Positions 54,032 through 63,218 of a stretch of 64,000 bases of DNA are shown here, one piece after another (within the stretch, counting starts at the first letter, position 1; every line of letters starts with the position of its first letter). Position numbers and translations under genes: made by a program. The stretch is from Mesorhizobium_K sp040049215 (GTDB taxonomy: Bacteria; Pseudomonadota; Alphaproteobacteria; Rhizobiales; Rhizobiaceae). Under the pieces are notes generated by a model. The model saw only the letters and a list, made by a program, of their open reading frames with translations. It made no database searches and was not told the DNA's origin. Where the stretch lies: contig NZ_JBDZDN010000008.1 of assembly GCF_040049215.1 (NCBI RefSeq), positions 1 through 64,000 of the forward strand, given 5' to 3'.

Positions 54032-56419
54032 GTGGCGACTTCGGCTGCGCGATCGTATCATTTCAAGGGCGCCGCCAACCTGCCGGACCGCGAGGTCCTG
54101 CTGGATCTCTTCGAACGCATGGTTCTGCTCAGGCGTTTCGAAAGCGTGGCGCAGATTGCCTGCCGCAAGGGCGAAACGCCGGGTTTCCTGCATCTCTACC
54201 TCGGCGAGGAGGCCACCGGCGTCGGCGTCTGCGCGCATCTGCGCCAGACCGACTGGGTGACTTCGACCCATCGCGGCCACGGGCACGCGCTTGCCAAGGG
54301 CGCCGACCCCGGCCGCGTCATGGCCGAACTTTTCGGCAAGGTCGACGGAATCTGCGGCGGCCGCGGCGGCACGATGCACCTTTACGACAAGTCGGTCGGT
54401 CTGTTTGGCACCAACGGCATCGTGGCGGCCGGCATCGGCCATGCGGTGGGCATCGGCATGAGCGCGCGCCAGCGGGGTACCGACGACATCGGCGTCGCCT
54501 TCTTCGGCGACGGCGCCGCCAACCACGGCAATTTCCACGAGGCGCTGAATTTCGCGGCCGTGCAGCGGGCGCCGGTCGTCTTCGTCTGCGAGAACAACCT
54601 CTATGCCACGGCGACGCCGCTGGATGCGATCACGCTCAATCCCGAGATTGCCACCAAGGCGCAATCCTATGGCATTCCGGGCGTCGCCGTGGATGGCAAC
54701 GACGTTTTCGCCGTCTGGCTGGCGATGAAGGAAGCGACGGAGCGCGCGCGCGCCGGCAAAGGCCCGACGCTGATCGAGGCGAAGACCTACCGCACCGTCG
54801 GGCACCACGAAGGCGACCCTGTCATCGGGACCTACCGCACGCAGGAAGAACTTGACGCCTGGATCAAGCGCGATCCGATCGACATGTTCCGCAAGCGGCT
54901 GATCGACGACTACGGCATTGCCGACGACGAGGCGCTTGCAAAGATCGAGGCGCATATCGAGAAGGTGGTCCAGGACGCGCTCGAATTCGCCCGCAACTCG
55001 CCCGAGCCCGATCCGGCGACGGTGCGCCTGCATGTCTTCGCCGACCCGATCAATCCACCCGAGGCGCTGCGTCCGCGCGCCGTCGGCGAAACGCGTACCC
55101 AGGGTTGGCTTGAAGCCGTGCGGGACGGCATCGCCGAGGAGATGCGGGCCTCCGCGAATATCCTCTATTTTGGCGAGGGCACGGGCGAGCGTGGCGGCAG
55201 CTTCGCCCACACCAAGAACCTGTGGCAGGAATTCGGCGCCGGGCGCATGGTCGACACGCCGATCTCCGAGCAGGGGTTTACGTCCGCCGCCGTGGGAGCC
55301 TCCGCGACCGGGGTCAGAACCGTTTCGGACCTGATGTTCGCCGATTTCGCGTTCGAGACGGCCGGCCAGATTTTCCTGCAGGCCGCCAAGCTCCGCTACA
55401 TGAGCAATGGTGCGATGAGCGCGCCGATGGTGGTGCGCATGGCCGCCGGCGCCCTGCGCAGTTCCGGCCCGCACCACAGCGGCATCTACCATCCGGTCTT
55501 CGCGCACATGCCAGGCCTCATCGTCTGCGTGCCGTCAAATCCGGCCGACGCCAAGGGGTTGATGAAGACCGCGCTGCGGGCGTCCGACCCGGTCATCATG
55601 CTCGAACCCAAGGCGCTGTTCGCGTCCAAGGGCGAGGTGCCATCAGGCGAGCACTATGTGCCGTTCGGCGTCGCCCGCATTGCGCGCACGGGTACCGACA
55701 TCACCATCGTTGCCGCCGGCCAGATGGTGCAGCGCGCGCTGGAAGCGGCGGAGGCCCTGGCTGCGCAAGGCATCGAAGCTGAGGTCATCGATCCCCGCAC
55801 GATCATGCCGCTCGACATCGAGACCATTGTGACGAGCGTCCGGAAGACGCATCGCCTGCTTGTCGTCGACGAGGCCTGGGCGATGTGCGGCCTCGGCGGC
55901 GAGATTGCGCAGTCAATCAACGAGCTTGCGTTCGACGAACTCGACGCGCCTCCCGGACGCCTGCACACCGCGCCGACATCGCATCCGTTCGCACCCGTTC
56001 TGGAGCGCGCGATGCTGATCGACGCAGCGCGGATCGAGCAGGGTGCATTGGACGTGATTGCCGGTGTGCCGCCCGTTCCCGACCATTGGTACACGGTCGG
56101 CATCAAGAGCGCCGAGCCGGTCAGGCCGGTGCAGGCAAAGACCGCGACGGTAGCGGCGACGGCCGCGCCGGCGCCGCCATCAGATGACGAGCCGATCACC
56201 ATGCCGTTCGGCGATCTGACCGTTAGCGAAGGCAAGATCGTGAAATGGCTCAAGGCTGTCGGCGACCAGGTCAAGGCCGGGGAACTGATCGCCGAGATCG
56301 AAACCGACAAGGCTGTCGTCGAGATCGAGGCGCCGGTCAGCGGAATGCTCGGTCGGATAGACCAGCCGGTCGGTGCGGTCGTTCCGATGGGCGGACGCAT
56401 CGGCGGAATCAAGAAATAG
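54032..56419 (+). CDS. E1-alpha / E1-beta / lipoyl-domain fusion 2-oxoacid dehydrogenase
   Basis: A 795-residue triple fusion. Residues about 1-330 are E1-alpha, with the thiamine diphosphate motif GDGAANHGNFHEALNF from residue 159. Residues about 350-670 are E1-beta (STPISEQGFTSAAV-like region reads DTPISEQGFTSAAVGASATG; RMAAGALRSSGPHHSG). A Pro/Ala-rich linker (about 690-720) leads to a C-terminal lipoyl domain with K760 in ETDKAVVEIEAP. It would decarboxylate a 2-oxoacid and load its own lipoyl arm. No E2 acyltransferase or E3 gene is in the window. GTG start behind GGGAGG. Confidence 0.85.
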   Translation: MATSAARSYHFKGAANLPDREVLLDLFERMVLLRRFESVAQIACRKGETPGFLHLYLGEEATGVGVCAHLRQTDWVTSTHRGHGHALAKGADPGRVMAELFGKVDGICGGRGGTMHLYDKSVGLFGTNGIVAAGIGHAVGIGMSARQRGTDDIGVAFFGDGAANHGNFHEALNFAAVQRAPVVFVCENNLYATATPLDAITLNPEIATKAQSYGIPGVAVDGNDVFAVWLAMKEATERARAGKGPTLIEAKTYRTVGHHEGDPVIGTYRTQEELDAWIKRDPIDMFRKRLIDDYGIADDEALAKIEAHIEKVVQDALEFARNSPEPDPATVRLHVFADPINPPEALRPRAVGETRTQGWLEAVRDGIAEEMRASANILYFGEGTGERGGSFAHTKNLWQEFGAGRMVDTPISEQGFTSAAVGASATGVRTVSDLMFADFAFETAGQIFLQAAKLRYMSNGAMSAPMVVRMAAGALRSSGPHHSGIYHPVFAHMPGLIVCVPSNPADAKGLMKTALRASDPVIMLEPKALFASKGEVPSGEHYVPFGVARIARTGTDITIVAAGQMVQRALEAAEALAAQGIEAEVIDPRTIMPLDIETIVTSVRKTHRLLVVDEAWAMCGLGGEIAQSINELAFDELDAPPGRLHTAPTSHPFAPVLERAMLIDAARIEQGALDVIAGVPPVPDHWYTVGIKSAEPVRPVQAKTATVAATAAPAPPSDDEPITMPFGDLTVSEGKIVKWLKAVGDQVKAGELIAEIETDKAVVEIEAPVSGMLGRIDQPVGAVVPMGGRIGGIKK

Positions 56420-56444
56420 GCCTTTCCGTTTCCAAGGGAACGAC

Positions 56445-57455
56445 ATGAAAATTCTCTGCGCCAACTGGCAGGCGGCCGACGACGCCGAGCTTGAACGCAA
56501 GCACTATCCTGGTATCGATTTCGTGCTTGCCAGGTCGACCAACGAGAAGCCCGCCGAGTTGGATCCGGACGTTTGCAAGGCGGTCGACGCGGTCATCAAC
56601 TATTCCCCAACCCACAATGTCGCTTCGCCGCCAACCGCCTTTCCGAAAGCGCGGATCGCCGTGCGTTCCGGCGTCGGCTTCGACAACATCGACACCGCGG
56701 GATGGGGTGCGCGCAAAATCCCAGCCTGTAACGTTCCCGACTACGGCACCACCGAAGTCGCCGACCATGCGATCGCGCTGATGCTGGCGCTGACGCGCGG
56801 CACGTTTTCCTACCCTGTGGCGATAGAAGCCGACGGGTCGCAGGGCTGGCATTTTTCGAAGGCGCCGCTAATCCGTCGCCACAAGGGCGCTACGTTCGGC
56901 GTCATCGGGCTCGGCCGCATCGGGCTCGCTGCGGCCCGGCGGGCGGCCGCGTTCGACATGAAGGTGATCTTCTACGATCCGCATCTCCTGTCCGGCGTCG
57001 ACCTGTCGACTGGCTACGAGCGCGTGCATTCGCTCGCCGAATTGATGGCGCGTTCCGATGTCGCGAGCGTTCACACGCCGCTGACGGACGAAACCCGCAA
57101 CCTGATCGGCGTGACGGCACTCGCCGCGGCAAAGCCGGGACTGATCCTCGTCAACACGGCTCGCGGCCCGATTGTCGACCTCGATGCGCTCGAGGACGCG
57201 ATGCGCAGTGGCGCTGTCGCAGGCGCGGGGTTGGACGTGCTGCCGAGCGAACCCGGCGATCTCGATCATGCGCTGATCAAGGCCTGGCGCCAGGGGGAGG
57301 CATGGATCGCCAACCGCCTGATCGTGACGCCGCATGCGGCTTTCTACAGTCCGGCGTCGATGGTGGACCTCAGGCTCAAGTCCATCGAAGTGGTCCATGC
57401 CTATCTGGCGGAAGGCCGGCTCACCAATTGCGTCAATGCGGAGTATCTGAAGTAG
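56445..57455 (+). CDS. D-isomer-specific 2-hydroxyacid dehydrogenase
   Basis: A 336-residue NAD-dependent enzyme of the phosphoglycerate dehydrogenase/CtBP-like family: VIGLGRIGLAAARRAA near residues 150-165, NTARGPIVDLDALEDA with the catalytic arginine, and a late histidine in VTPHAAFYSP. It lies 25 bases after the E1 fusion gene. It interconverts a 2-oxoacid and a D-2-hydroxyacid, possibly feeding or draining the E1 enzyme's substrate. Confidence 0.83.
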   Translation: MKILCANWQAADDAELERKHYPGIDFVLARSTNEKPAELDPDVCKAVDAVINYSPTHNVASPPTAFPKARIAVRSGVGFDNIDTAGWGARKIPACNVPDYGTTEVADHAIALMLALTRGTFSYPVAIEADGSQGWHFSKAPLIRRHKGATFGVIGLGRIGLAAARRAAAFDMKVIFYDPHLLSGVDLSTGYERVHSLAELMARSDVASVHTPLTDETRNLIGVTALAAAKPGLILVNTARGPIVDLDALEDAMRSGAVAGAGLDVLPSEPGDLDHALIKAWRQGEAWIANRLIVTPHAAFYSPASMVDLRLKSIEVVHAYLAEGRLTNCVNAEYLK

Positions 57456-57562
57456 CGCTGCCTGTCGCGCCATGATCCACCGCTTTGCCTCGCTTGCTGC
57501 GCCGTCCGCCTAGCCTGCGGAAGGCGAAACGAATATAGATTGGCCACGGGCCAGCGAGTCGC

Positions 57563-58330
57563 ATGAACCAACACGTCGCCAATCTGGGATTGCTTCCAAA
57601 GCGCACTCTGGGACGTGCAAGCGGTCCGCTTTACCGCCAGCTCGCCGACCTCCTGCGCAAACCCATCTCCGACGGAAATTTCGCTGTCGGCAGCGAATTG
57701 CCCAAGGAAGCGCATATCGCGGAGCATTTCGGCGTCAGCCTAATAACGGTCAGGCAGGCGCTTCGCGAGCTGGAATCGGAAGGCCTTATCCGCAAGCGGT
57801 CGGCCAAGCCGGCGGTCATCACCGCACGCACGCCCTCGGTCGATCTCAGCTGGAACTTCAAGAACTTCGCCGACATGGCCGCCTTCACCAAGGACGCCGC
57901 GCTCAAGGTGAAATCGTACCGCAAGGAAAAGTCCCCCGTTCTGCAGCGCCATTTCGGCCTGGCGGCGGACGAGGCGGGCTACTGCCTTCGCAGCATTCTG
58001 TCGGTAGGCAAGCAGCGCAAGGCTCAGATCACGACCTATTTTCCGGCCGACATCGGCGCCGCGTTCAGCAAGGATGATTTCACCGACGTGCTGATCTTCC
58101 GCTCCGTGCAGAAGCACCTCGGGCTGCGTCTTGTCGTGGCGCACGTCACAGTCCGTGCGGAGATCGCCGACGAGACGGTCGCCTCCGATCTCGGCGTTGC
58201 AATAGGCGACCCGATCCTGACCGTCGAGATGCTTTATCAATCCGCCGATCAGCGCAACATCGAGTTCTCGGTCGCCAGGCATCCGGCCGATCTGTTCAGC
58301 ATCACATACGACGCTCCGAACGACCTCTAG
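57563..58330 (+). CDS. GntR-family (HutC subfamily) regulator
   Basis: A 255-residue regulator: winged helix-turn-helix at about 20-85 (LYRQLADLLRKPISDGNFAV, HFGVSLITVRQALRELESEG) and a C-terminal UTRA ligand-binding domain (about 100-250). Placed between the E1/dehydrogenase pair and the ABC operon. A copy of the shared 11-bp element lies 55 bases downstream of its stop, upstream of the ABC operon, so it is a candidate to bind that element. Confidence 0.83.
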   Translation: MNQHVANLGLLPKRTLGRASGPLYRQLADLLRKPISDGNFAVGSELPKEAHIAEHFGVSLITVRQALRELESEGLIRKRSAKPAVITARTPSVDLSWNFKNFADMAAFTKDAALKVKSYRKEKSPVLQRHFGLAADEAGYCLRSILSVGKQRKAQITTYFPADIGAAFSKDDFTDVLIFRSVQKHLGLRLVVAHVTVRAEIADETVASDLGVAIGDPILTVEMLYQSADQRNIEFSVARHPADLFSITYDAPNDL

Positions 58331-58385
58331 GCCGCCGCACCTCGTGCAGGCGATATTTGGTTCGCCGCGTAGACAGCCCCATAAA

Positions 58386-58396
58386 ATTATAATAGC
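58386..58396 (+). promoter_or_regulatory. Shared 11-bp operator-like element, copy 3
   Basis: ATTATAATAGC, extended to ATTATAATAGCAT as in copy 2, lies 190 bases before the sugar-binding protein gene in the 256-base gap after the GntR gene. The rest of that gap shows no gene. Confidence 0.55.
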
Positions 58397-58586
58397 ATCA
58401 TAGCTGGGATGGATGCGCGTTGGAGGACGCGAGGCGACAAATACCAAAGCCGCCACAAAAGACCCTTCCGGGAACGCTCGCCGCAAATTGACAAGGTCCG
58501 GTGGTACCGGTATCAATTTCGGTGACTCATCCCGCAAGGCGGCGCAAGTCCGTCGAGGCTGAGCAGGAAACTTCAGGAGGAGAACC

Positions 58587-59651
58587 ATGAAATTTGCAAC
58601 TATGTGTGCCGGATTGGCGGCGGTGGCTGCCACGATGGTATCGGTAGGCGCAGCGCCGGCGCTGGCGCAGGACAAGAAGCCCTACGTCATCTATCTGTCC
58701 AACAACTTCGTCGGCAATGACTGGCGCCAGCAGATGCAGCGCGTCGCCCAGGTGTCGGTCGACAAGGGCCCGCTCAAGGGCCGCGTCGAACTGCACATCG
58801 AGGTGGCCGAAGGCACCGTGCAGGCGCAGATCAATTCGCTGAACAACATCATCCGCCAGAAGCCGGACGCCATCCTCGTCGATGCCGCTTCCGATACGGC
58901 CCTCAACCCCACGATCAAGAAGGCCTGCGACGCTGGCATCGTGGTCATCAGCTTCGACCAGGTGGTGACGGAACCCTGCGCGCTGACGCTTGCCTCGAAC
59001 TGGGAACGCATTCCGGCCGTGATGGCCGAATGGATGGCCGTGCAGCTCGGCGGCAAGGGCAACGTGCTTGTCGATCGCGGCCTCGCCGGCGCGCCGATCT
59101 CTGCGCAGCTCCAGGAAGGCTACGAGAAGGTCCTCAAGGACTATCCGGACATCAAGATCGTCGGCTACTACAATGGCGAATACGCGCTTGGCCCGGAGCA
59201 GTCCGGCGTCGCGGCGCTGCTTGCGGCCAATCCGCAGGTCGACGGCATCCTCACCCAGGGCTACGGCTCGGGCGCAATACAGGCGCTGAAGGATGCCGGC
59301 CGTCCGATGGTTCCGGTTGTCGGCTTCTCCTACAACGTCGCCGCGCTGACATGCGCGGAGACCAAGTCGCCATGCATTCTCGGCTCCAATCCGGCGTACC
59401 TCTCTTCGGAGGCGATCAAGCTCGCGGTCGAGATACTCGACACGGGCAAGCGTCCTGAGCAGCGATCGGTTGAAGTCGAAGGCGACTTCGTCACCACGAC
59501 GCCGTTCGAGAGCAAGCTCTTCCCGGGCGCCAAGATGCAGACCATTGAGGTCGGCGTGAATGCGTTCCCGGATCAGGCTCCCGGGCTGACGCTGCCGATC
59601 ACGCCCGACTGGGTCGAAATCACCGCTGCGGAAGCTGCCGGCACAAACTGA
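58587..59651 (+). CDS. Sugar ABC transporter substrate-binding protein, RbsB type
   Basis: A 354-residue periplasmic protein of the ribose/galactose-binding (Peripla_BP_4) family. The signal peptide ends ALAQ near residue 28, followed by VIYLSNNFVGNDWRQQMQ and SFDQVV (about 132). CAGGAGGAG precedes the ATG. First gene of a binding protein-ATPase-permease-permease operon for a pentose, hexose or related polyol. Confidence 0.87.
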   Translation: MKFATMCAGLAAVAATMVSVGAAPALAQDKKPYVIYLSNNFVGNDWRQQMQRVAQVSVDKGPLKGRVELHIEVAEGTVQAQINSLNNIIRQKPDAILVDAASDTALNPTIKKACDAGIVVISFDQVVTEPCALTLASNWERIPAVMAEWMAVQLGGKGNVLVDRGLAGAPISAQLQEGYEKVLKDYPDIKIVGYYNGEYALGPEQSGVAALLAANPQVDGILTQGYGSGAIQALKDAGRPMVPVVGFSYNVAALTCAETKSPCILGSNPAYLSSEAIKLAVEILDTGKRPEQRSVEVEGDFVTTTPFESKLFPGAKMQTIEVGVNAFPDQAPGLTLPITPDWVEITAAEAAGTN

Positions 59652-59668
59652 GGTCTCCCAAGACTCTC

Positions 59669-59693
59669 GCCTCCCGGCCGTTGGCCGGGAGGC
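59669..59693 (+). promoter_or_regulatory. Strong stem-loop behind the sugar-binding protein gene
   Basis: GCCTCCCGGCC, loop GTT, GGCCGGGAGGC form an 11-bp perfect hairpin, followed by ATTTTC. It is a partial terminator or mRNA-stabilising element between the binding-protein gene and the ATPase gene, matching the arrangement at 2059-2082. Confidence 0.65.
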
Positions 59694-59718
59694 ATTTTCG
59701 TTCTTGAACGGGATATCG

Positions 59719-61221
59719 ATGGACCTCGTCACCGTTACCGGCCTGTCGAAACGCTACGGCGGCATCGTCGCGCTCAGCGACGCCGAATTCACTGCCCGCG
59801 CCGGAGAAGTGCATGCGCTGCTCGGCGAGAACGGCGCCGGCAAGAGCACCTTCATCCAGATATTGTCGGGCGCCGTCCGCCACGACGATGGCGCGATCCT
59901 CATCGACGGCGACAATTTTCGCCCCGCCAATCCAGACCACGCCCGCGCTCGCGGGATTGCCGCGGTATTCCAGGAACTGTCGCTGATCCCGGACCTGACG
60001 GTCGAGGAGAACATCTGGTTTCGTCACGAACCGATGACCGCGATCAGGACCGTCGACCGCGCCGCCATGCGCCGCCAGACGCTCGAACTGCTTGCCAGAT
60101 ACGCCTTTCCGCCGCTGCGACCCGACCAAGAACTGCGGCGGCTGACATTGGCCGAGCGGCAGATCGTCGAGATTGCCAAGGGCCTCGCAAAGGATCCCCG
60201 CATTCTCATTCTCGACGAGGCGACCTCGGCGCTGCCGGCACGGGAAGCCGACTGGCTGCTCAAGCTTACAAGGCAGCTTGCGGGCGAGGGCAAGCTCGTC
60301 ATCTTCATCTCGCACCGCATGGCCGAGGTCCGTGCCATCGCCGACCGGCTGACCATCTTCCGCAACGGCCGGACCGTCGCGACGCACAAGGCGAACGCGG
60401 TGACCGATGGCGAGATCGTCGCCCAGATGATCGGCCGCAATCTCGACCGGCTCTATCCCGAGCGCGTTCCGTCAGCCACCGATCGCATCGCGCTGAAGGT
60501 CGACAATTTTGCGAGCGGCAGCCGCCTCCAGGACGTCAGCTTTGCCATGCGTGAAGGCGAGGTGCTCGGCGTCGGCGGCCTTCAGGGCCACGGCCAGCGC
60601 GAGTTGTTTCAGGCGTTGTTCGGCGCGGCCAAGGCAAGCGGGCGCATCGAGCTGTGGGGCAAGCCAACAGTGATCGGCAATCCACGCGCGGCATTGATCG
60701 GGCGCGACGGCATCGCCCTTGTCCCGGAGGACAGGCGCGGGCAGGGCCTGCTGCTGACGAAAAGCGTGCGCGAGAACCTGACGCTTGCCGTGATCAAGCG
60801 TTTCAGCGACAGGGGATTCCTGAACAGCCGCAAGGAAGCGGCGCTGGTGAAGGAAATGGTCGATTTTCTCCGCATCAAGGCGGAAACTCCCGACCAGTTG
60901 GCCGGCACGCTTTCGGGCGGCAACCAGCAGAAGGTCATCTTCGGCAAGATGCTTTTGACCGAGGCCCGCGTGCTTCTGCTCTACGATCCGACGCGCGGCG
61001 TCGACGTCGGCACCAAGGGTGAGATTTTCCAGTTGATGCGCGATCTGGCCGCCAAGGGGTATGCGATCCTCTTCCACTCCAGCGATATGCCCGAACTCGT
61101 CCATGTCGCGGACCGGGTGCTCGTGATGCGTAACGGTCGCATTGCCGCAACGCTCGACGGTGATCGCATTACGGAAGAGAACATTCTCGGCGCGGCCATG
61201 CTCGAAGTCGAGGCGGCCTGA
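59719..61221 (+). CDS. Sugar ABC transporter ATP-binding protein, RbsA type
   Basis: A 500-residue tandem ATPase. The first domain has Walker A GENGAGKST and LILDEATSAL. The second has a degenerate P-loop (GLQGHGQRELF) and the signature LSGGNQQK, the standard asymmetry of the RbsA/MglA family. An upstream TTG at 59704 is possible but the ATG at 59719 aligns with the family start. Confidence 0.88.
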   Translation: MDLVTVTGLSKRYGGIVALSDAEFTARAGEVHALLGENGAGKSTFIQILSGAVRHDDGAILIDGDNFRPANPDHARARGIAAVFQELSLIPDLTVEENIWFRHEPMTAIRTVDRAAMRRQTLELLARYAFPPLRPDQELRRLTLAERQIVEIAKGLAKDPRILILDEATSALPAREADWLLKLTRQLAGEGKLVIFISHRMAEVRAIADRLTIFRNGRTVATHKANAVTDGEIVAQMIGRNLDRLYPERVPSATDRIALKVDNFASGSRLQDVSFAMREGEVLGVGGLQGHGQRELFQALFGAAKASGRIELWGKPTVIGNPRAALIGRDGIALVPEDRRGQGLLLTKSVRENLTLAVIKRFSDRGFLNSRKEAALVKEMVDFLRIKAETPDQLAGTLSGGNQQKVIFGKMLLTEARVLLLYDPTRGVDVGTKGEIFQLMRDLAAKGYAILFHSSDMPELVHVADRVLVMRNGRIAATLDGDRITEENILGAAMLEVEAA

Positions 61222-61224
61222 CGG

Positions 61225-62232
61225 ATGAGCGCAGCCGTTGTCCCGAGACCCGTCGAGAGCGAGCAGCGGCCCGGTGTCGACTGGCGCGTGCGGCTGCTTG
61301 ACCGCGCTCCGTTTCTCGTCGCGTGCCTGATGCTTGCCGTCATCGTCGCAATCTACGGCAGCTACCAGACCGGCGTTTTCACGCCCGACGAACTCAATCT
61401 CGACACCGCTGCATCGATGACGCTGATGCTGGCCGCGACCGGCCAGACGATCGTTCTCCTGCGTGGCGGCATCGACCTGTCCATCGGCGGGATGATCAGC
61501 CTCGGCACGGTGATCGCCGCCACGCAGTTCGGCGAAGGGCCAGGTTCGGTCGCAATCTGGTCGGCCGCGATTCTCGCACTCGGATTTTCGGTCGGTGCGC
61601 TGAATGGCCTTCTCATTTCCATGCTCAAGCTGCAACCCTTTCTCGTCACGCTTGCGACCTGGTCGATCCTGAACGGCATCGCCATGCTGATCCTGCCGAC
61701 CGATGGTGGCAGCGTGCCGGGCTGGTGGGTCGCCTTCGGCTATGCCCAGTTTCTCGGCCTTTCGAGCCCGGTCTGGATGTTGATCCTGCTGTTTGTCTTC
61801 TGGACGTGGTTTCGTGCGACCCGACTCGGCATCACCATCAAGGCGACCGGTTCGAACGAGAAGTCCGCCTTTCTCTCGGGCGTGTCGATCACGCGGATCA
61901 ACGTCGCGACCTATGGGCTGTCCGGTCTCTTCGCAGCCGGTGCGGCGCTCTTCCTGACGACACAGATCGGCGCGGGCTCGCCGACCATCGGCAAGGACTA
62001 CATCCTGCCGTCGGTTGCCGCGGCGGTGATTGGCGGCGTCAGCCTGTTTGGCGGGCGCGGCCATCTCGCCGGCACGCTGATCGGCGCGTTCATCCTGACC
62101 CTGATCGGCAACCTCGTCTTCGTCCTCAAAGTTTCGAGCTACTGGCAGCCGGTGGTTTCGGGCGTCATCCTCTTGCTTTCGGTGCTGGCGAGCTCGGTGG
62201 CGGAGAAGGCGGCGAGGGCGCGGGCGCAATGA
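61225..62232 (+). CDS. Sugar ABC transporter permease, RbsC type (first)
   Basis: A 335-residue inner-membrane permease of the ribose/xylose family, with the typical GQTIVLLRGGIDLSIGGMIS segment (about 73-92) and GVSLFGGRGHLAGTLIGAF near the C-terminus. It starts 3 bases after the ATPase stop, and its stop overlaps the next permease start as ATGA. Confidence 0.88.
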   Translation: MSAAVVPRPVESEQRPGVDWRVRLLDRAPFLVACLMLAVIVAIYGSYQTGVFTPDELNLDTAASMTLMLAATGQTIVLLRGGIDLSIGGMISLGTVIAATQFGEGPGSVAIWSAAILALGFSVGALNGLLISMLKLQPFLVTLATWSILNGIAMLILPTDGGSVPGWWVAFGYAQFLGLSSPVWMLILLFVFWTWFRATRLGITIKATGSNEKSAFLSGVSITRINVATYGLSGLFAAGAALFLTTQIGAGSPTIGKDYILPSVAAAVIGGVSLFGGRGHLAGTLIGAFILTLIGNLVFVLKVSSYWQPVVSGVILLLSVLASSVAEKAARARAQ

Positions 62233-63218
62233 ACGCGTTCCTCGCCCGCAACCGCCTGATCCTCCTTGCCTATGCAGGCATGGTGGTCCTGCTGCTCGTC
62301 ACCGCGATGTTCTCGCCGGGCTTCCTGTCGGCGTCGAACCTGCGGTCGACCGTCGTTCTGGCGGCCTTCGTCGGCATCGTGGCGCTCGGCCAGACCTTCG
62401 TCATCATCGGCGGCGGCATAGACCTGTCGATTCCCTGGGTGCTGAATTCCGCGGCAATCGTCATGGCGCTGCTCTGCGGCAGCCAGGACGCTCCCTTGGT
62501 CTGGGTGGTTCCGCTCGTGCTGGCCGGCGGGGCGGCCATCGGCTTTGTCAACGGCGCCGGCGTCGCGTGGTTCGGCGTCCCTCCGATCATCATGACGCTG
62601 GCGACGAATGTCATCCTCCAGGGCTTGATCCTGGTGCTGACCGGCGGTTCGCCGGCGCCATCGGTGCCGGACCTGATCAAGTTCCTGTCGGTCGGCCGCA
62701 TCGGTCCGCTCCCGGTCATCGCCTTCATCTGGCTTGCTTTGGCGCTGGTCGCCACGCTGCTCTTGTCGAAGGCGGCGTTCGGCCGGCATCTCTACGCGCT
62801 TGGCACCAGCGCGACGGTGGCCGAGTTCTCCGGCGTCCCCACCGCGCGCACGACGATCGTCACCTATGTGATCTCGGGACTGACGGCCGCGCTGGCCGGC
62901 ATGCTGCTCACCGGCTACTCCGGCCAGGCCTATCTCGGCATGGGCGACGCCTATCTGTTCACTTCGATCGCGGCCGTCGCCATCGGCGGAGCGTCGATCC
63001 TCGGCGGCAGCGGGCACTACCTTGGCACCGTCGCCGGCGCGCTGGTGCTGACCATCCTGACCGGCCTGCTGCCCGCGCTCAACTTGTCGAACGGTGCGCT
63101 GCTGATCGTCTACGGCGCGGTCATTCTGATAACGGTTTCGATCGGCAGCGAGATCTTTGCCGGCATGGGCGATCGCCTTCGTGCCGGCAAGGGCAAGAGG
63201 GAGGCGTCGAATGGTTGA
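62229..63218 (+). CDS. Sugar ABC transporter permease, RbsC type (second)
   Basis: A 329-residue second permease of the same family (GQTFVIIGGGIDLSIPWVLN near 57-76, GGASILGGSGHYLGTVAGAL near 255-274). Two different permeases imply a heterodimeric channel. Its stop lies 8 bases inside the following lactonase gene. Confidence 0.88.
   Translation: MNAFLARNRLILLAYAGMVVLLLVTAMFSPGFLSASNLRSTVVLAAFVGIVALGQTFVIIGGGIDLSIPWVLNSAAIVMALLCGSQDAPLVWVVPLVLAGGAAIGFVNGAGVAWFGVPPIIMTLATNVILQGLILVLTGGSPAPSVPDLIKFLSVGRIGPLPVIAFIWLALALVATLLLSKAAFGRHLYALGTSATVAEFSGVPTARTTIVTYVISGLTAALAGMLLTGYSGQAYLGMGDAYLFTSIAAVAIGGASILGGSGHYLGTVAGALVLTILTGLLPALNLSNGALLIVYGAVILITVSIGSEIFAGMGDRLRAGKGKREASNG

Noticed and set aside
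53999..55507. 502-codon minus-strand frame opposite the E1 fusion
   Set aside because: Antisense of the E1 fusion gene, whose motifs are unambiguous.
60472..62229. 585-codon minus-strand frame opposite the sugar transporter genes
   Set aside because: Low-complexity arginine, aspartate and glutamine-rich shadow of ATPase and permease genes.
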